Shown here: in pieces, positions 18,423 through 26,717 of the stretch
Layout of the letters: the number at the start of each line of letters is the position of its first letter
How positions within the stretch are numbered: position 1 is the stretch's first letter
Origin: an uncultured Paracoccaceae bacterium
GTDB taxonomy: Bacteria; Pseudomonadota; Alphaproteobacteria; Rhodobacterales; Rhodobacteraceae
DNA length: 64,000 bases
Reading direction: 5' to 3'
NCBI GenBank assembly: GCA_947499635.1
Contig: CANMPD010000005.1
Span: forward strand, 165,728 to 229,727
Notes under the pieces: generated by a model
What the model saw: only the letters and a program-made list of their open reading frames with translations
What the model was told of the DNA's origin: nothing
Database searches by the model: none
Made by a program: the position numbers and the translations under genes

Positions 18423-18510
18423 GATGCGGCGTCTCGGGTTGGTCCTGATTGGGAAATTCCAATGTCGGAGTGATTGCGTCTTGCTTGGTTCTGATTCCCA
18501 CGATACAAAC

Positions 18511-18528
18511 TTTGCAACCGGTTGCAAA
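18511..18528. promoter_or_regulatory. LacI-type operator in the iolD / oxidoreductase divergent promoter region
   Basis: The perfect 18-bp palindrome TTTGCAACCGGTTGCAAA has the central CG typical of LacI-family operators. It lies in the 131-bp gap between divergent iolD and the oxidoreductase gene at 18554. The same 16-bp core occurs once more in the window, at 22842-22857 beside the lacI-type gene. Confidence 0.8.
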
Positions 18529-18553
18529 TTGAAATTCAAAAAAGGGGGCAAAG

Positions 18554-19657
18554 ATGCAAAGAATCGGTATTGGGATTCTAGGCGGCGGATACATGGGTAA
18601 GGCCCATTCCGTGGCAATGGCTGCTGTTGGTGCTGTGTTCAACACAACCCTGCGTCCGCATTTAGAAATGATTTGTGCGTCCCGCCCCGAAAGCGCGGAG
18701 CGCTATCGCAAAGCCTATGGATTTGCGCGTGCAACCTGCGAGTGGCGTACCCTTGTCGCTGATCCAAAGGTCGAGGCGATTGTAATTGCAACCCCGCAGG
18801 AAACCCACCGCGAGATTGCGGAACTGGCGTTTTCTCTTGGTAAACCGGTGTTTTGCGAAAAACCTTTGGGCGCATCACTTGCAGATAGCCGGGCTATGGT
18901 TGCTGCCGCAGAAGCGTCAGGATGTCCGAATATGGTGGGGTTCAATTATATCCGTACCCCTGCCAGTCAATATGCGCGCCAGCTGATTGCAGATGGCGCC
19001 ATCGGCGAGATCACAATGTTTCGCGGCGAGCACACGGAAGATTTTTATGCGGATCCTGAAATGCCCGCCACATGGCGCACCGAGGGCGAAGCAAATGGAA
19101 CCATGGGTGATCTTGCGCCACATATGATCAACGGTGCATTGGCCTTGTTAGGCCCAATTACGCGGGTGATGGCTGAGGTTGAAACCGTTCACAAAACCCG
19201 CCCCGGTGGCACGGTTACAAATGATGATCATGCCCAGATGATGTTGCGATTTGAAAACGGCGCGATGGGGCAGATGTATGTCTCGCGCGTCGCGACAGGC
19301 CGTAAAATGGGCTATGCTTATGAGATTTTCGGCACAAAGGGCGCGATCCGTTTTGACCAAGAAGATCAGAACGCCATTTGGCTGTATCGCGCCGAGGGTG
19401 AGGCAGCCACACGCGGTTTTACCAAGATCCTGACTGGGCCTGCACATCCTGATTATGAGCCGTTTTGCCAAGGTCCCGGTCATGGCACAGGTTATCAGGA
19501 TCAAATCATTATCGAAGCGCGCGATTTTCTGCGTGCAATCGAAACAGGTACGGCCGTTTGGCCGACGTTCCGCGACGGGATGGAGGTTACCCGCGTGGTT
19601 CAGGCAGCATTGCGATCTGCAAAAGATCGGTGCTGGACCGACATTAAAGACATCTGA
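18554..19657 (+). CDS. Gfo/Idh/MocA-family oxidoreductase of the inositol cluster
   Basis: This NAD(P)-dependent sugar or inositol dehydrogenase has 367 residues. It has a Rossmann motif GIGILGGGYMGKAHS at the N-terminus, FCEKPLGAS at about 99-107, and a GTMGDLAPHMINGAL catalytic segment. It is likely to act on an inositol isomer or related cyclitol, since it opens the plus-strand operon with iolE and shares its promoter region and operator with iolD. AAAGGGGG just upstream is the ribosome binding site. The precise substrate cannot be told from sequence. Confidence 0.87.
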   Translation: MQRIGIGILGGGYMGKAHSVAMAAVGAVFNTTLRPHLEMICASRPESAERYRKAYGFARATCEWRTLVADPKVEAIVIATPQETHREIAELAFSLGKPVFCEKPLGASLADSRAMVAAAEASGCPNMVGFNYIRTPASQYARQLIADGAIGEITMFRGEHTEDFYADPEMPATWRTEGEANGTMGDLAPHMINGALALLGPITRVMAEVETVHKTRPGGTVTNDDHAQMMLRFENGAMGQMYVSRVATGRKMGYAYEIFGTKGAIRFDQEDQNAIWLYRAEGEAATRGFTKILTGPAHPDYEPFCQGPGHGTGYQDQIIIEARDFLRAIETGTAVWPTFRDGMEVTRVVQAALRSAKDRCWTDIKDI

Positions 19658-19677
19658 GTTTTGGAGGACTACCCCAG

Positions 19678-20571
19678 ATGAGTATTCGTATTGGAAATGC
19701 GCCCTGTAGCTGGGGCGTGGAGTTTGCGGACGATCCGCGTAATCCAACGTGGCAGACCGTTCTCAAGGAATGTGCTGGCGCGGGTTATAAAGGGATTGAG
19801 CTGGGGCCCGTTGGTTTTATGCCGGAAGATCCCGCTGAATTAGGCGATGCCCTTACCGCTCATGAGCTTGAGCTGATTGGTGGGGTGGTGTTCCAACCCT
19901 ATCATGACCCAGCGGCATGGGATAAAATTCTGGATGCGACGCATCGCACGGCAAAATCTTTGGCCGCGCATGGTGCGAAACATATGGTTTTGATCGATTC
20001 CATTTCACCGCGCCGTGCCCCAACTGCGGGTCGCGTGTCTGAAGCGGAGCAGATGGACAAAGCGGAATGGACCGCCTTTCGTGAACGTCTGGCCGAGTCT
20101 GCGCGTATCGGGACCGAGGAATATGGCCTGACTGTGGGTATTCATGCCCACGCTGCGGGCTTTATGGATTTCGAGCCCGAGCTGGAACGCCTGTTGGACG
20201 AGGTCGATGAAAAGATCCTCAAGATTTGTTTTGACACGGGGCATCACTCATACGCGGGATTTGATCCGGTAGCGTTTATGAAACGCCATATTGATCGTAT
20301 TTCTTATATGCATTTCAAAGACATCGCGCCTCGTGTCAAAGCGGATGTGATCGAAAAGCGCACGGGCTTTTATGACGCTTGTGGGCAGGGAATTTTCTGC
20401 AAGCTGGGTCAGGGCGATGTTGATTTTCCCGCCGTGCGACAGGTGTTGTTAGATGCAGGTTTTGAAGGTTGGTGCACGGTCGAGCAGGATATCGACCCAA
20501 CGCTGGATGTGACTCCAATGGCGGACAATCAGCAAAACCGTGAATATCTTGAATCTATTGGCTTTAATTGA
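19678..20571 (+). CDS. iolE: Inosose dehydratase (IolE-type TIM barrel)
   Basis: This enzyme dehydrates scyllo-inosose to the trihydroxycyclohexanedione used by IolD. It has 297 residues of the xylose-isomerase-like TIM-barrel fold. The opening IGNAPCSWGVEF is characteristic of IolE. Metal-binding residues are suggested in GIHAHAAGFMD, CFDTGHHSYAG and SYMHFKD, and the C-terminal EQDIDPT. It lies 20 bp after the first oxidoreductase and 12 bp before the second. Confidence 0.9.
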   Translation: MSIRIGNAPCSWGVEFADDPRNPTWQTVLKECAGAGYKGIELGPVGFMPEDPAELGDALTAHELELIGGVVFQPYHDPAAWDKILDATHRTAKSLAAHGAKHMVLIDSISPRRAPTAGRVSEAEQMDKAEWTAFRERLAESARIGTEEYGLTVGIHAHAAGFMDFEPELERLLDEVDEKILKICFDTGHHSYAGFDPVAFMKRHIDRISYMHFKDIAPRVKADVIEKRTGFYDACGQGIFCKLGQGDVDFPAVRQVLLDAGFEGWCTVEQDIDPTLDVTPMADNQQNREYLESIGFN

Positions 20572-20583
20572 GGAGAGCCTGAC

Positions 20584-21717
20584 ATGACCAAATTGAAATG
20601 GGGCATGATTGGCGGCGGCGAGGGCAGTCAAATCGGCCCGGCGCACCGCTTGGGCGCATTGGCTGATGCCCGTTTTGAGTTCACCGCAGGTGCATTAGAT
20701 CACCGCGCGGACGTGGGGCGCGAATATGCGCAACGTCTTGGGATTGCGACAGACCGCGCCTATGGCGATTGGACCGAAATGCTCGCGCGCGAAAAGGACC
20801 GTGAGGATCGCGTTGATCTTGTGACGGTTGCAACGCCGAATTCGACTCATTTTGAGATCACCAAATCCTTTCTTGAGGCCGGGTTTAACGTGCTGTGTGA
20901 AAAGCCGATGACCATGACCGTCGAAGAGGGCGAAGAGATTGTCAAAATCGCGGAAAAGAGCGGTAAAATCTGCGCCGTGAACTATTGCTATTCGGCCTAC
21001 CCGATGGTGCGTCAAGCGCGGGCTATGGTGCGGGCTGGCGAGATTGGCAAGGTCCGTGTGGTGGTTGCAAGTTTTAGCCATGGTCATCACGGCGACGCAA
21101 CGGATGCCGATAATCCACGCGTGCGTTGGCGCTATGATCCGGCGATGGCTGGGGTGTCTGGGCAGTTTGCGGATTGCGGAATTCACGCGCTGCATATGTC
21201 CAGTTTTATTGCCAATGATGAGGTGAAGACCCTGTCGGCGGATTTTGCGTCGACGATCCCAAGTCGGGAATTGGAAGATGATGCATTCGTTAATTTCCGC
21301 ATGGAGGGTGGCACAGTTGGTCGCCTTTGGACGTCTTCGGTTGCCATTGGTCGCCAGCATGGTTTTGATATTCAGGTCTTTGGTGAAACGGGTGGCCTGC
21401 GTTGGGCGTCTGAGCAGCCAAACCAGCTGTATTACACTCCCGTTGGCGGTCGTACGCAGATCATTGAAAAGGGCGAGGGCGGTCTGCACGAAGATGCGCA
21501 ACGCCTAAGCCGTGTGTCTATCGCGCACCCCGAAGGGTTTCCGTTGGCGGTGGCAAATATCTACTGTGATTTGGCGGATGCGATTGCGGGTGAAATCCGT
21601 GATAGTCTGCCAAATGCGGCGGATGGTGTGCGGTCGATGGCCGCTGTTCACGTGGCTGTGGACTCTGCCCGTCAAGGCAGCGTTTGGATGGATGCGCGTC
21701 CGTCTATATTCCGCTAA
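20584..21717 (+). CDS. Gfo/Idh/MocA-family oxidoreductase, second of the operon
   Basis: This is a 377-residue NAD(P)-dependent dehydrogenase. The Rossmann motif GMIGGGEGSQIGPAHRLGAL is at the N-terminus, the signature LCEKPMTMT at about 102-110, and GQFADCGIHALHMSSF in the catalytic half. The EGSQIGPAHR form marks it as a subfamily distinct from the other two Gfo/Idh/MocA proteins here. It probably interconverts inositol stereoisomers or oxidises a modified cyclitol; this is inferred from context. It ends the plus-strand operon and is convergent with the LacI gene. Confidence 0.87.
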   Translation: MTKLKWGMIGGGEGSQIGPAHRLGALADARFEFTAGALDHRADVGREYAQRLGIATDRAYGDWTEMLAREKDREDRVDLVTVATPNSTHFEITKSFLEAGFNVLCEKPMTMTVEEGEEIVKIAEKSGKICAVNYCYSAYPMVRQARAMVRAGEIGKVRVVVASFSHGHHGDATDADNPRVRWRYDPAMAGVSGQFADCGIHALHMSSFIANDEVKTLSADFASTIPSRELEDDAFVNFRMEGGTVGRLWTSSVAIGRQHGFDIQVFGETGGLRWASEQPNQLYYTPVGGRTQIIEKGEGGLHEDAQRLSRVSIAHPEGFPLAVANIYCDLADAIAGEIRDSLPNAADGVRSMAAVHVAVDSARQGSVWMDARPSIFR

Positions 21718-21764
21718 GTATTTCATTAGGCAAACAAAACGGATCTGTGGTAAGGTGCTGGAAC

Positions 21765-22766
21765 CTATTCGAGGATGGGTTTCAGCGTTTTGCGTTCTAT
21801 GATGTTGCAGGGAAACAAGCGCACTTCGGGGTAGCGGTCCGGTTCATCCAGCATGGCGACCACCAGCTCAATCGACGAGGCCACAATCTGGCGCGTGGGC
21901 TGTTGAATGGTGGTGAGGGCGATGTTTTCCCAGCTGGAAATTTCCATATCATTCAGACCAATAAGGCCAATATCTTCGGGGATGCGCAGCCCTTTGTCTT
22001 GTATGGCGGACAAGGCGCCCACCGATAAAACATCGTCACCACAGAAATAAGCCTGTGCAGGGGTTCCGTTCAGCAGGCGCATCATTTCGTGGCGCCCTGC
22101 TTGAAAGCGGTAAGCACTGGCAAAGCTATAGCTGGTCCGGATTTTTGGATGGGCCGACAGTTCTGACATGAAACCGGTATAGCGGTCCTGGGTCGAGGTG
22201 GCGTTTTCGGGCCCGCCGAGAAAGGCAACATCGGTATAGCCGCGTGCAATCAGGGTGCGTGCCGCCATGCGCCCGCATGCGACGTTATCAATGCCAACAA
22301 TATGCACCTGAGGTGTGGTGCCTGATCGGCCAAAGGAATGTACGACGGGGATATTGGCATCGCGAAACGCTTTGGAGAATCCTGTTGGCAGGTTGGACGA
22401 GGCCACAACAACGCCGTCGACATTATATTGCCGCAGCATTTGCAGCGCCGTGCTGGGTTCAATGTCGTCAGACAGATTAACAAGCAAGGGCCGCAGGCCG
22501 CGATCTTGCAGGCCTTTGGTGAATTGGTCGAAAATTTCCAAAAACAGAGGATTGTGAAAGTTGTTCGACACAAGTCCGATCAGCTTGGTGCGTCCGGTGG
22601 TCAAAGCTGAGGCGAGTGCGTTGGGGCTGTAGCCTAGATCTTTGGCGGCTTTTTCCACGCGTTTGCGCATTTTGTCGCTGACAGAGGCCCCGTCGGTAAA
22701 GGTGCGTGAAACCGCCGAGCGGCTAACTCCTGCGCGTTCGGCAACATCTTTCAGTGTAACAACCAT
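21765..22766 (-). CDS. LacI-family repressor of the inositol cluster
   Basis: This 333-residue regulator starts at the ATG at 22766 (MVVTLKDVAERAGVSRSAVS). The N-terminal LacI helix-turn-helix covers about residues 4-24, the hinge helix SPNALASALTTGRT about 48-61, and a periplasmic-binding-like sensor domain follows. It diverges from the inositol-type ABC transporter. A palindromic operator lies 76 bp upstream of its start and a second copy lies at the iolD promoter, so it most likely represses uptake, catabolism and itself. The inducer is probably an inositol intermediate, by inference. Confidence 0.9.
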   Translation of the reverse strand: MVVTLKDVAERAGVSRSAVSRTFTDGASVSDKMRKRVEKAAKDLGYSPNALASALTTGRTKLIGLVSNNFHNPLFLEIFDQFTKGLQDRGLRPLLVNLSDDIEPSTALQMLRQYNVDGVVVASSNLPTGFSKAFRDANIPVVHSFGRSGTTPQVHIVGIDNVACGRMAARTLIARGYTDVAFLGGPENATSTQDRYTGFMSELSAHPKIRTSYSFASAYRFQAGRHEMMRLLNGTPAQAYFCGDDVLSVGALSAIQDKGLRIPEDIGLIGLNDMEISSWENIALTTIQQPTRQIVASSIELVVAMLDEPDRYPEVRLFPCNIIERKTLKPILE

Positions 22767-22841
22767 ATTGGCTCCGTTTGTGATCCGCCTCCTCGGTGTC
22801 GAAGCTATGCGTATTCTTATTATGAAAAGCAAAGAGTCATT

Positions 22842-22857
22842 TTGCAACCGGTTGCAA
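22842..22857. promoter_or_regulatory. LacI-type operator in the lacI / ABC transporter divergent promoter region
   Basis: The perfect 16-bp palindrome TTGCAACCGGTTGCAA lies between the divergent LacI gene (start 22766) and the binding-protein gene (start 22949). It is identical to the core of the palindrome at 18511-18528. Confidence 0.8.
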
Positions 22858-22948
22858 TGAGAATTGATCTGTGTTTTGATCTGAGTCGGAACGACGAGAT
22901 TGAGGAGTCTCGCCATCTATTCGGATAGATTTTCCAAGGGAGGGGAAA

Positions 22949-23887
22949 ATGAAAACAGTCTTTAAGACACTTGCCACCGCAACGGCTATCGCATTCACGC
23001 CATTTATCGCTATGGCAGAGGGTGAAAAATACATTTTGGTTAGCCACGCGCCAGATAGTGACAGCTGGTGGAATACCATTAAAAATGGCATTGCGCTTGC
23101 GGGCGAGCAGATGAACGTCGAAGTGGAATATCGCAATCCGCCGACCGGTGACCTTGCAGATATGGCACGGATTATCGATCAGGCCGCAGCCTCTGGCCCA
23201 AATGGTATTATCACGACACTGGCGGATCTGGATGTTTTGTCCGGCCCGATCCAAGCTGCAATCGACAGCGGTATTGATGTGATCATTATGAATACCGGCA
23301 GCCCAGAAGCCGCGCGCGAAATGGGCGCTTTGATGTATGTCGGCCAGCCTGAGTATGACGCAGGCTATGCTGCGGGTCTGCGGGCCAAAGGTGACGGTAT
23401 TGGGTCATTCCTTTGCGTGAACCATTATATCGTTCAACCTTCGTCAACCGAACGTTGCCAAGGTTTCGCAGATGGTTTGGGTGTTGAATTGGGCAACCAG
23501 ATGATCGATTCCGGTCAAGACCCGTCAGAAATCAAAAACCGTGTTCAGGCTTATCTGTCCGCGAACCCTGAAACGGACGCCGTTTTGACACTTGGTCCAA
23601 CCTCGGCCAACCCAACGATGTTGGCGTTGGAAGAAAACGGTTTAGCCGGTGATATTTACTTTGGTACCTTTGATCTGGGTGGTGAAATCGTCAAGGGCAT
23701 TCAGTCTGGCGTGATTGAATGGGGCATCGACCAGCAGCCGTTCCTGCAAGCGTATCTGCCTGTCGTTATAATGACGAATTACCACCGGTATGGTGTTTTG
23801 CCAGGCAATAACATCAACTCGGGCCCGGGGTTTGTTACGGCTGAAGGTTTGACAAAAGTGGAAGAGTTCGCAGGCGAGTACCGCTAA
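22949..23887 (+). CDS. Periplasmic substrate-binding protein, probably for myo-inositol
   Basis: This is the solute-binding component of a ribose-type (CUT2) ABC importer. It has 312 residues, with a signal peptide ending in FIAMA-EG (about residue 25) and the periplasmic-binding-protein I fold (YILVSHAPDSDSWWNTIKNG, then IIMNTGSPEAAREMG). A GGGGAAAATG start context gives a good ribosome binding site. The operator and LacI neighbour tie it to the iol genes, so myo-inositol, as in Caulobacter IbpA, is the likely ligand. A hairpin after the stop separates it from the permease gene. Confidence 0.88.
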   Translation: MKTVFKTLATATAIAFTPFIAMAEGEKYILVSHAPDSDSWWNTIKNGIALAGEQMNVEVEYRNPPTGDLADMARIIDQAAASGPNGIITTLADLDVLSGPIQAAIDSGIDVIIMNTGSPEAAREMGALMYVGQPEYDAGYAAGLRAKGDGIGSFLCVNHYIVQPSSTERCQGFADGLGVELGNQMIDSGQDPSEIKNRVQAYLSANPETDAVLTLGPTSANPTMLALEENGLAGDIYFGTFDLGGEIVKGIQSGVIEWGIDQQPFLQAYLPVVIMTNYHRYGVLPGNNINSGPGFVTAEGLTKVEEFAGEYR

Positions 23888-23902
23888 GTCGATCCGCCAG
23901 TG

Positions 23903-23950
23903 TCCGGGCCATCTGCCGCAGATAGAGCAGGGAGAGAGGCCCGGATTTTT
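23903..23950 (+). terminator. Attenuator-like hairpin between binding-protein and permease genes
   Basis: TCCGGGCC (23903-23910) pairs perfectly with GGCCCGGA (23938-23945) across a 27-nt loop and is followed by TTTTT. Partial termination or mRNA protection here would keep the binding protein more abundant than the membrane subunits. Confidence 0.6.
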
Positions 23951-23988
23951 CCAATTCAGATATACATGTATATTTAAGGAGCAATCCG

Positions 23989-25113
23989 ATGAGCGATATA
24001 GCTCAAACATCTCCTGCCACCGATGAGCGGGTTAAAGATATTTCACCGCTTCGCAAGGCCCTGATCCGGCCAGAACTTGGCGGAATTGTCGGCACAATCG
24101 CCGTTTTCACTTTTTTCCTTTTGTTTGCTTTTGACAGCGGCATGTTCAACGCGCAGGGCGTCATCAACTGGTCTGTGGTTTCCGCGCAGTTTGTCATTAT
24201 CGCGGTTGGGGCCTGTCTGTTGATGATCGCAGGCGAGTTTGATTTGTCTGTCGGTTCTATGATCGGGTTTGCAGGCATGTTGATCGCCATTTTCGGTGTT
24301 ACGCTTGGGTGGCCAATCTGGCTTGCGATTATCATCACATTTGTGATCTGCGTCGCCATTGGTGGTTTAAGCGGGTGGATTGTGATCCGTACGGGGCTGC
24401 CAAGTTTTATTGTGACATTGGCATTTTTGTTCATCCTGCGTGGTTTTACGATCTTTTTGCCGCAGATTATTGAGCGCAAGACAATTATTGGCGGGATCAA
24501 AGACGCGGCCGAAGGAGACTGGCTTGCGTCCGCTTTTGGCGGCAAAGTTTTTGGTGGGTTGTTTCAATGGATGGGCGATGCGGGTTTGATTGCGACCTTT
24601 ACCCGAGGCACCCGCGCGGGCCAGCCGGTGGTTGACGGCGTCCCGATGTTGATCATCTGGGCCCTGGTGTTGATGGCGCTTGCACATATTTTGCTGACCA
24701 AAACCAAATTCGGTAACTGGATTTTTGCATCTGGCGGTGACGCGGAGGCCGCGCGCAATTCTGGTGTGCCTGTGAACAAGGTCAAGATCCTGATGTTCAT
24801 GCTGACAGCCTTTTGCGCGACCGTTTTTGCCGTATGCCAGGTGATGGAATTCGGTTCTGCCGGCGCGGATCGCGGGCTGTTGAAAGAATTCGAAGCAATC
24901 ATTGCGGTTGTTATTGGGGGGGCGTTGTTAACCGGCGGCTATGGTTCCGTGATTGGGGCGGCTTTGGGCGCGTTGATCTTTGGGGTGGTACAGCAAGGTC
25001 TATTTTTCGCAGGTGTTGAAAGTTCGCTGTTTCGTGTTTTCCTTGGCGTTATCCTATTGGGCGCGGTCATCTTGAACACCTATATCCGCCGCATCATCAC
25101 AGGGGAGCGCTGA
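23989..25113 (+). CDS. Ribose/inositol-type ABC transporter permease
   Basis: This is an inner-membrane permease of the BPD_transp_2 class used by ribose-type importers. It has 374 residues with about ten hydrophobic helices. The motif LLMIAGEFDLSVGSMIGFAG (about 79-98) and GWIVIRTGLPSFIVTLA (about 132-148) are characteristic, as is the C-terminal LTGGYGSVIGAALGALIFG. AAGGAGC precedes the ATG. It overlaps nothing but is followed after 2 bp by the ATPase gene. Confidence 0.92.
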   Translation: MSDIAQTSPATDERVKDISPLRKALIRPELGGIVGTIAVFTFFLLFAFDSGMFNAQGVINWSVVSAQFVIIAVGACLLMIAGEFDLSVGSMIGFAGMLIAIFGVTLGWPIWLAIIITFVICVAIGGLSGWIVIRTGLPSFIVTLAFLFILRGFTIFLPQIIERKTIIGGIKDAAEGDWLASAFGGKVFGGLFQWMGDAGLIATFTRGTRAGQPVVDGVPMLIIWALVLMALAHILLTKTKFGNWIFASGGDAEAARNSGVPVNKVKILMFMLTAFCATVFAVCQVMEFGSAGADRGLLKEFEAIIAVVIGGALLTGGYGSVIGAALGALIFGVVQQGLFFAGVESSLFRVFLGVILLGAVILNTYIRRIITGER

Positions 25114-25115
25114 TC

Positions 25116-25901
25116 ATGTCTGAGCAATCACCAATCATTCAGATGCAAAATATCCAGAAACATTTCGGCAGTGTTATCGCGCTGGCGGGCGTTTCGGTGG
25201 ATATTTTTCCGGGCGAATGCCATTGCCTGTTGGGCGACAATGGCGCGGGTAAATCGACCTTTATCAAAACCATGTCCGGTGTGCACAAACCGACCCATGG
25301 CGAGATCCTGTTCGAAGGTCAGCCGATGTATTTCGCCGACCCCCGTGACGCGATTTCCGCAGGGATTGCGACGGTGCATCAGCACTTGGCGATGATCCCT
25401 TTGATGTCGGTCAGTCGCAACTTTTTCATGGGGAACGAGCCGCAGAAATCTTTGGGGCCGCTTAAGCTGTTCGATCACGACTATGCGAACAGGGTAACCA
25501 TGGAAGAGATGCGAAAAATGGGCATCAACTTGCGGGGGCCAGATCAAGCGGTGGGAACCTTGTCTGGCGGTGAACGCCAGACGGTTGCGATTGCCCGTGC
25601 GGTGCATTTCGGGGCAAAGGTTCTGATTTTGGACGAGCCCACTTCGGCCCTTGGTGTACGTCAAACGGCGAATGTTCTGGCGACGATCGATAAGGTACGC
25701 AAACAGGGCATTGCGGTGGTGTTTATCACGCACAATGTGCGTCACGCCTTGGCTGTGGGGGATCGTTTTACAGTGCTGAACCGTGGCAAAACGTTGGGCA
25801 CGGCCAAACGGGGCGAGATCACGCCGGAAGAATTGCAAGATCTGATGGCCGGTGGTCAGGAGCTTGTGAAACTGGAATCAAGCCTAGGTGGTACAGTTTA
25901 A
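25116..25901 (+). CDS. Ribose/inositol-type ABC transporter ATP-binding protein
   Basis: This is the ATPase of the inositol-type importer. At 261 residues it is a single-domain protein, whereas many ribose-type ATPases are duplicated (about 500 residues). Walker A is GDNGAGKST at about 43-51, the signature is LSGGERQ and Walker B is LILDEP. Switch-region sequence is FITHNVRHAL. Together with the preceding genes it gives a binding protein-permease-ATPase unit like Caulobacter IbpA-IatP-IatA. A bidirectional hairpin follows. Confidence 0.92.
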   Translation: MSEQSPIIQMQNIQKHFGSVIALAGVSVDIFPGECHCLLGDNGAGKSTFIKTMSGVHKPTHGEILFEGQPMYFADPRDAISAGIATVHQHLAMIPLMSVSRNFFMGNEPQKSLGPLKLFDHDYANRVTMEEMRKMGINLRGPDQAVGTLSGGERQTVAIARAVHFGAKVLILDEPTSALGVRQTANVLATIDKVRKQGIAVVFITHNVRHALAVGDRFTVLNRGKTLGTAKRGEITPEELQDLMAGGQELVKLESSLGGTV

Positions 25902-25923
25902 CTGCCATTGCCCTATGTCTACT

Positions 25924-25957
25924 AAATGCCGCCTGTGGTAATCCATATGCGGCATTT
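25924..25957. terminator. Bidirectional terminator between convergent ABC and thiamine operons
   Basis: AAATGCCGC (25924-25932) pairs with GCGGCATTT (25949-25957), giving an A/T-flanked hairpin readable on both strands. It sits in the 57-bp gap between the inositol transporter ATPase and the convergent end of the thiamine operon. Confidence 0.65.
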
Positions 25958-25958
25958 C

Positions 25959-26717
25959 TCATTTGACGTCAGCGGTTTGTGCGCCCGTGGCATAGTGGTT
26001 CAGCCGATTGGCAAAGACGGAAACTGCCATATGCAAAGCAACTGTCAGCACGGCCAATGTAATAAGGCTGGCAAACATCAGGTCAATCTTGGCACGCCCA
26101 TTGGCCAGTAACATCAGATATCCTAGGCCTTTGGAGGCCCCAACCCATTCTCCGATCACGGCGCCTATGGGAGCATAGACAGCAGCCAGTCGTAAACCGG
26201 TGCCAAGGGCCGGCAAAGCGTGAGGGATGCGGATGCGGCGCATAGTTTGCATATTATGCGCGCCCATCGTTTTGGCGAGGTCCAAGAGCCCCCGGTCTAC
26301 CCGCATCAACCCATCATAAAAGGCGGATGTGACAGGGAAGTAGATAATCATCACGGCCATCACGATTTTAGAGGCGATGCCATAGCCGAACCACAATGTT
26401 AAAAGAGGCGCGAGGGCAAAGACAGGTACGGCTTGTGTAAAGACCAAAATTGGCAAGATTAGCCGTTGCATCCATGTCGAACTTGCCAATTGAATGGCTG
26501 TAATTGCGCCTAAAACAGTGCCGATAACGAGGCCAAGTAGGACTTCGGTTATGGTGACAAGGGCGTTTTCGCCGATAATGACGCGACTTTTATATCCAGC
26601 CTCAGCCACTTGCATCGGAGAGGGGAGGATGAATTTTGGCACAGCTGTAATCCAAACCAAACCCTGCCACAGAAGCAAGCCAAAGATCATCGCTGCCAAC
26701 CCATAGATAAATCTCAT
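25959..26717 (-). CDS. thiX: Thiamine-precursor ABC transporter permease
   Basis: This is an inner-membrane permease of the taurine/nitrate/HMP-precursor class. It has 252 residues with about six helices. The EAA-like loop is DLAKTMGAHNMQTMRRIRIPHALP and is followed by TGLRLAAVYAPIGAVIGEWVGASKGLGYL. It is the last gene of the TPP-riboswitch operon; its start overlaps thiZ by 4 bp. With ThiY and ThiZ it should import a pyrimidine precursor such as formyl-aminopyrimidine or HMP. Confidence 0.9.
   Translation of the reverse strand: MRFIYGLAAMIFGLLLWQGLVWITAVPKFILPSPMQVAEAGYKSRVIIGENALVTITEVLLGLVIGTVLGAITAIQLASSTWMQRLILPILVFTQAVPVFALAPLLTLWFGYGIASKIVMAVMIIYFPVTSAFYDGLMRVDRGLLDLAKTMGAHNMQTMRRIRIPHALPALGTGLRLAAVYAPIGAVIGEWVGASKGLGYLMLLANGRAKIDLMFASLITLAVLTVALHMAVSVFANRLNHYATGAQTADVK

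Noticed and set aside
24003..24545. A 180-codon antisense frame across the inositol permease gene
   Set aside because: Rich in Pro/Ile/Asn as expected for the reverse of membrane-protein codons; no start signal.
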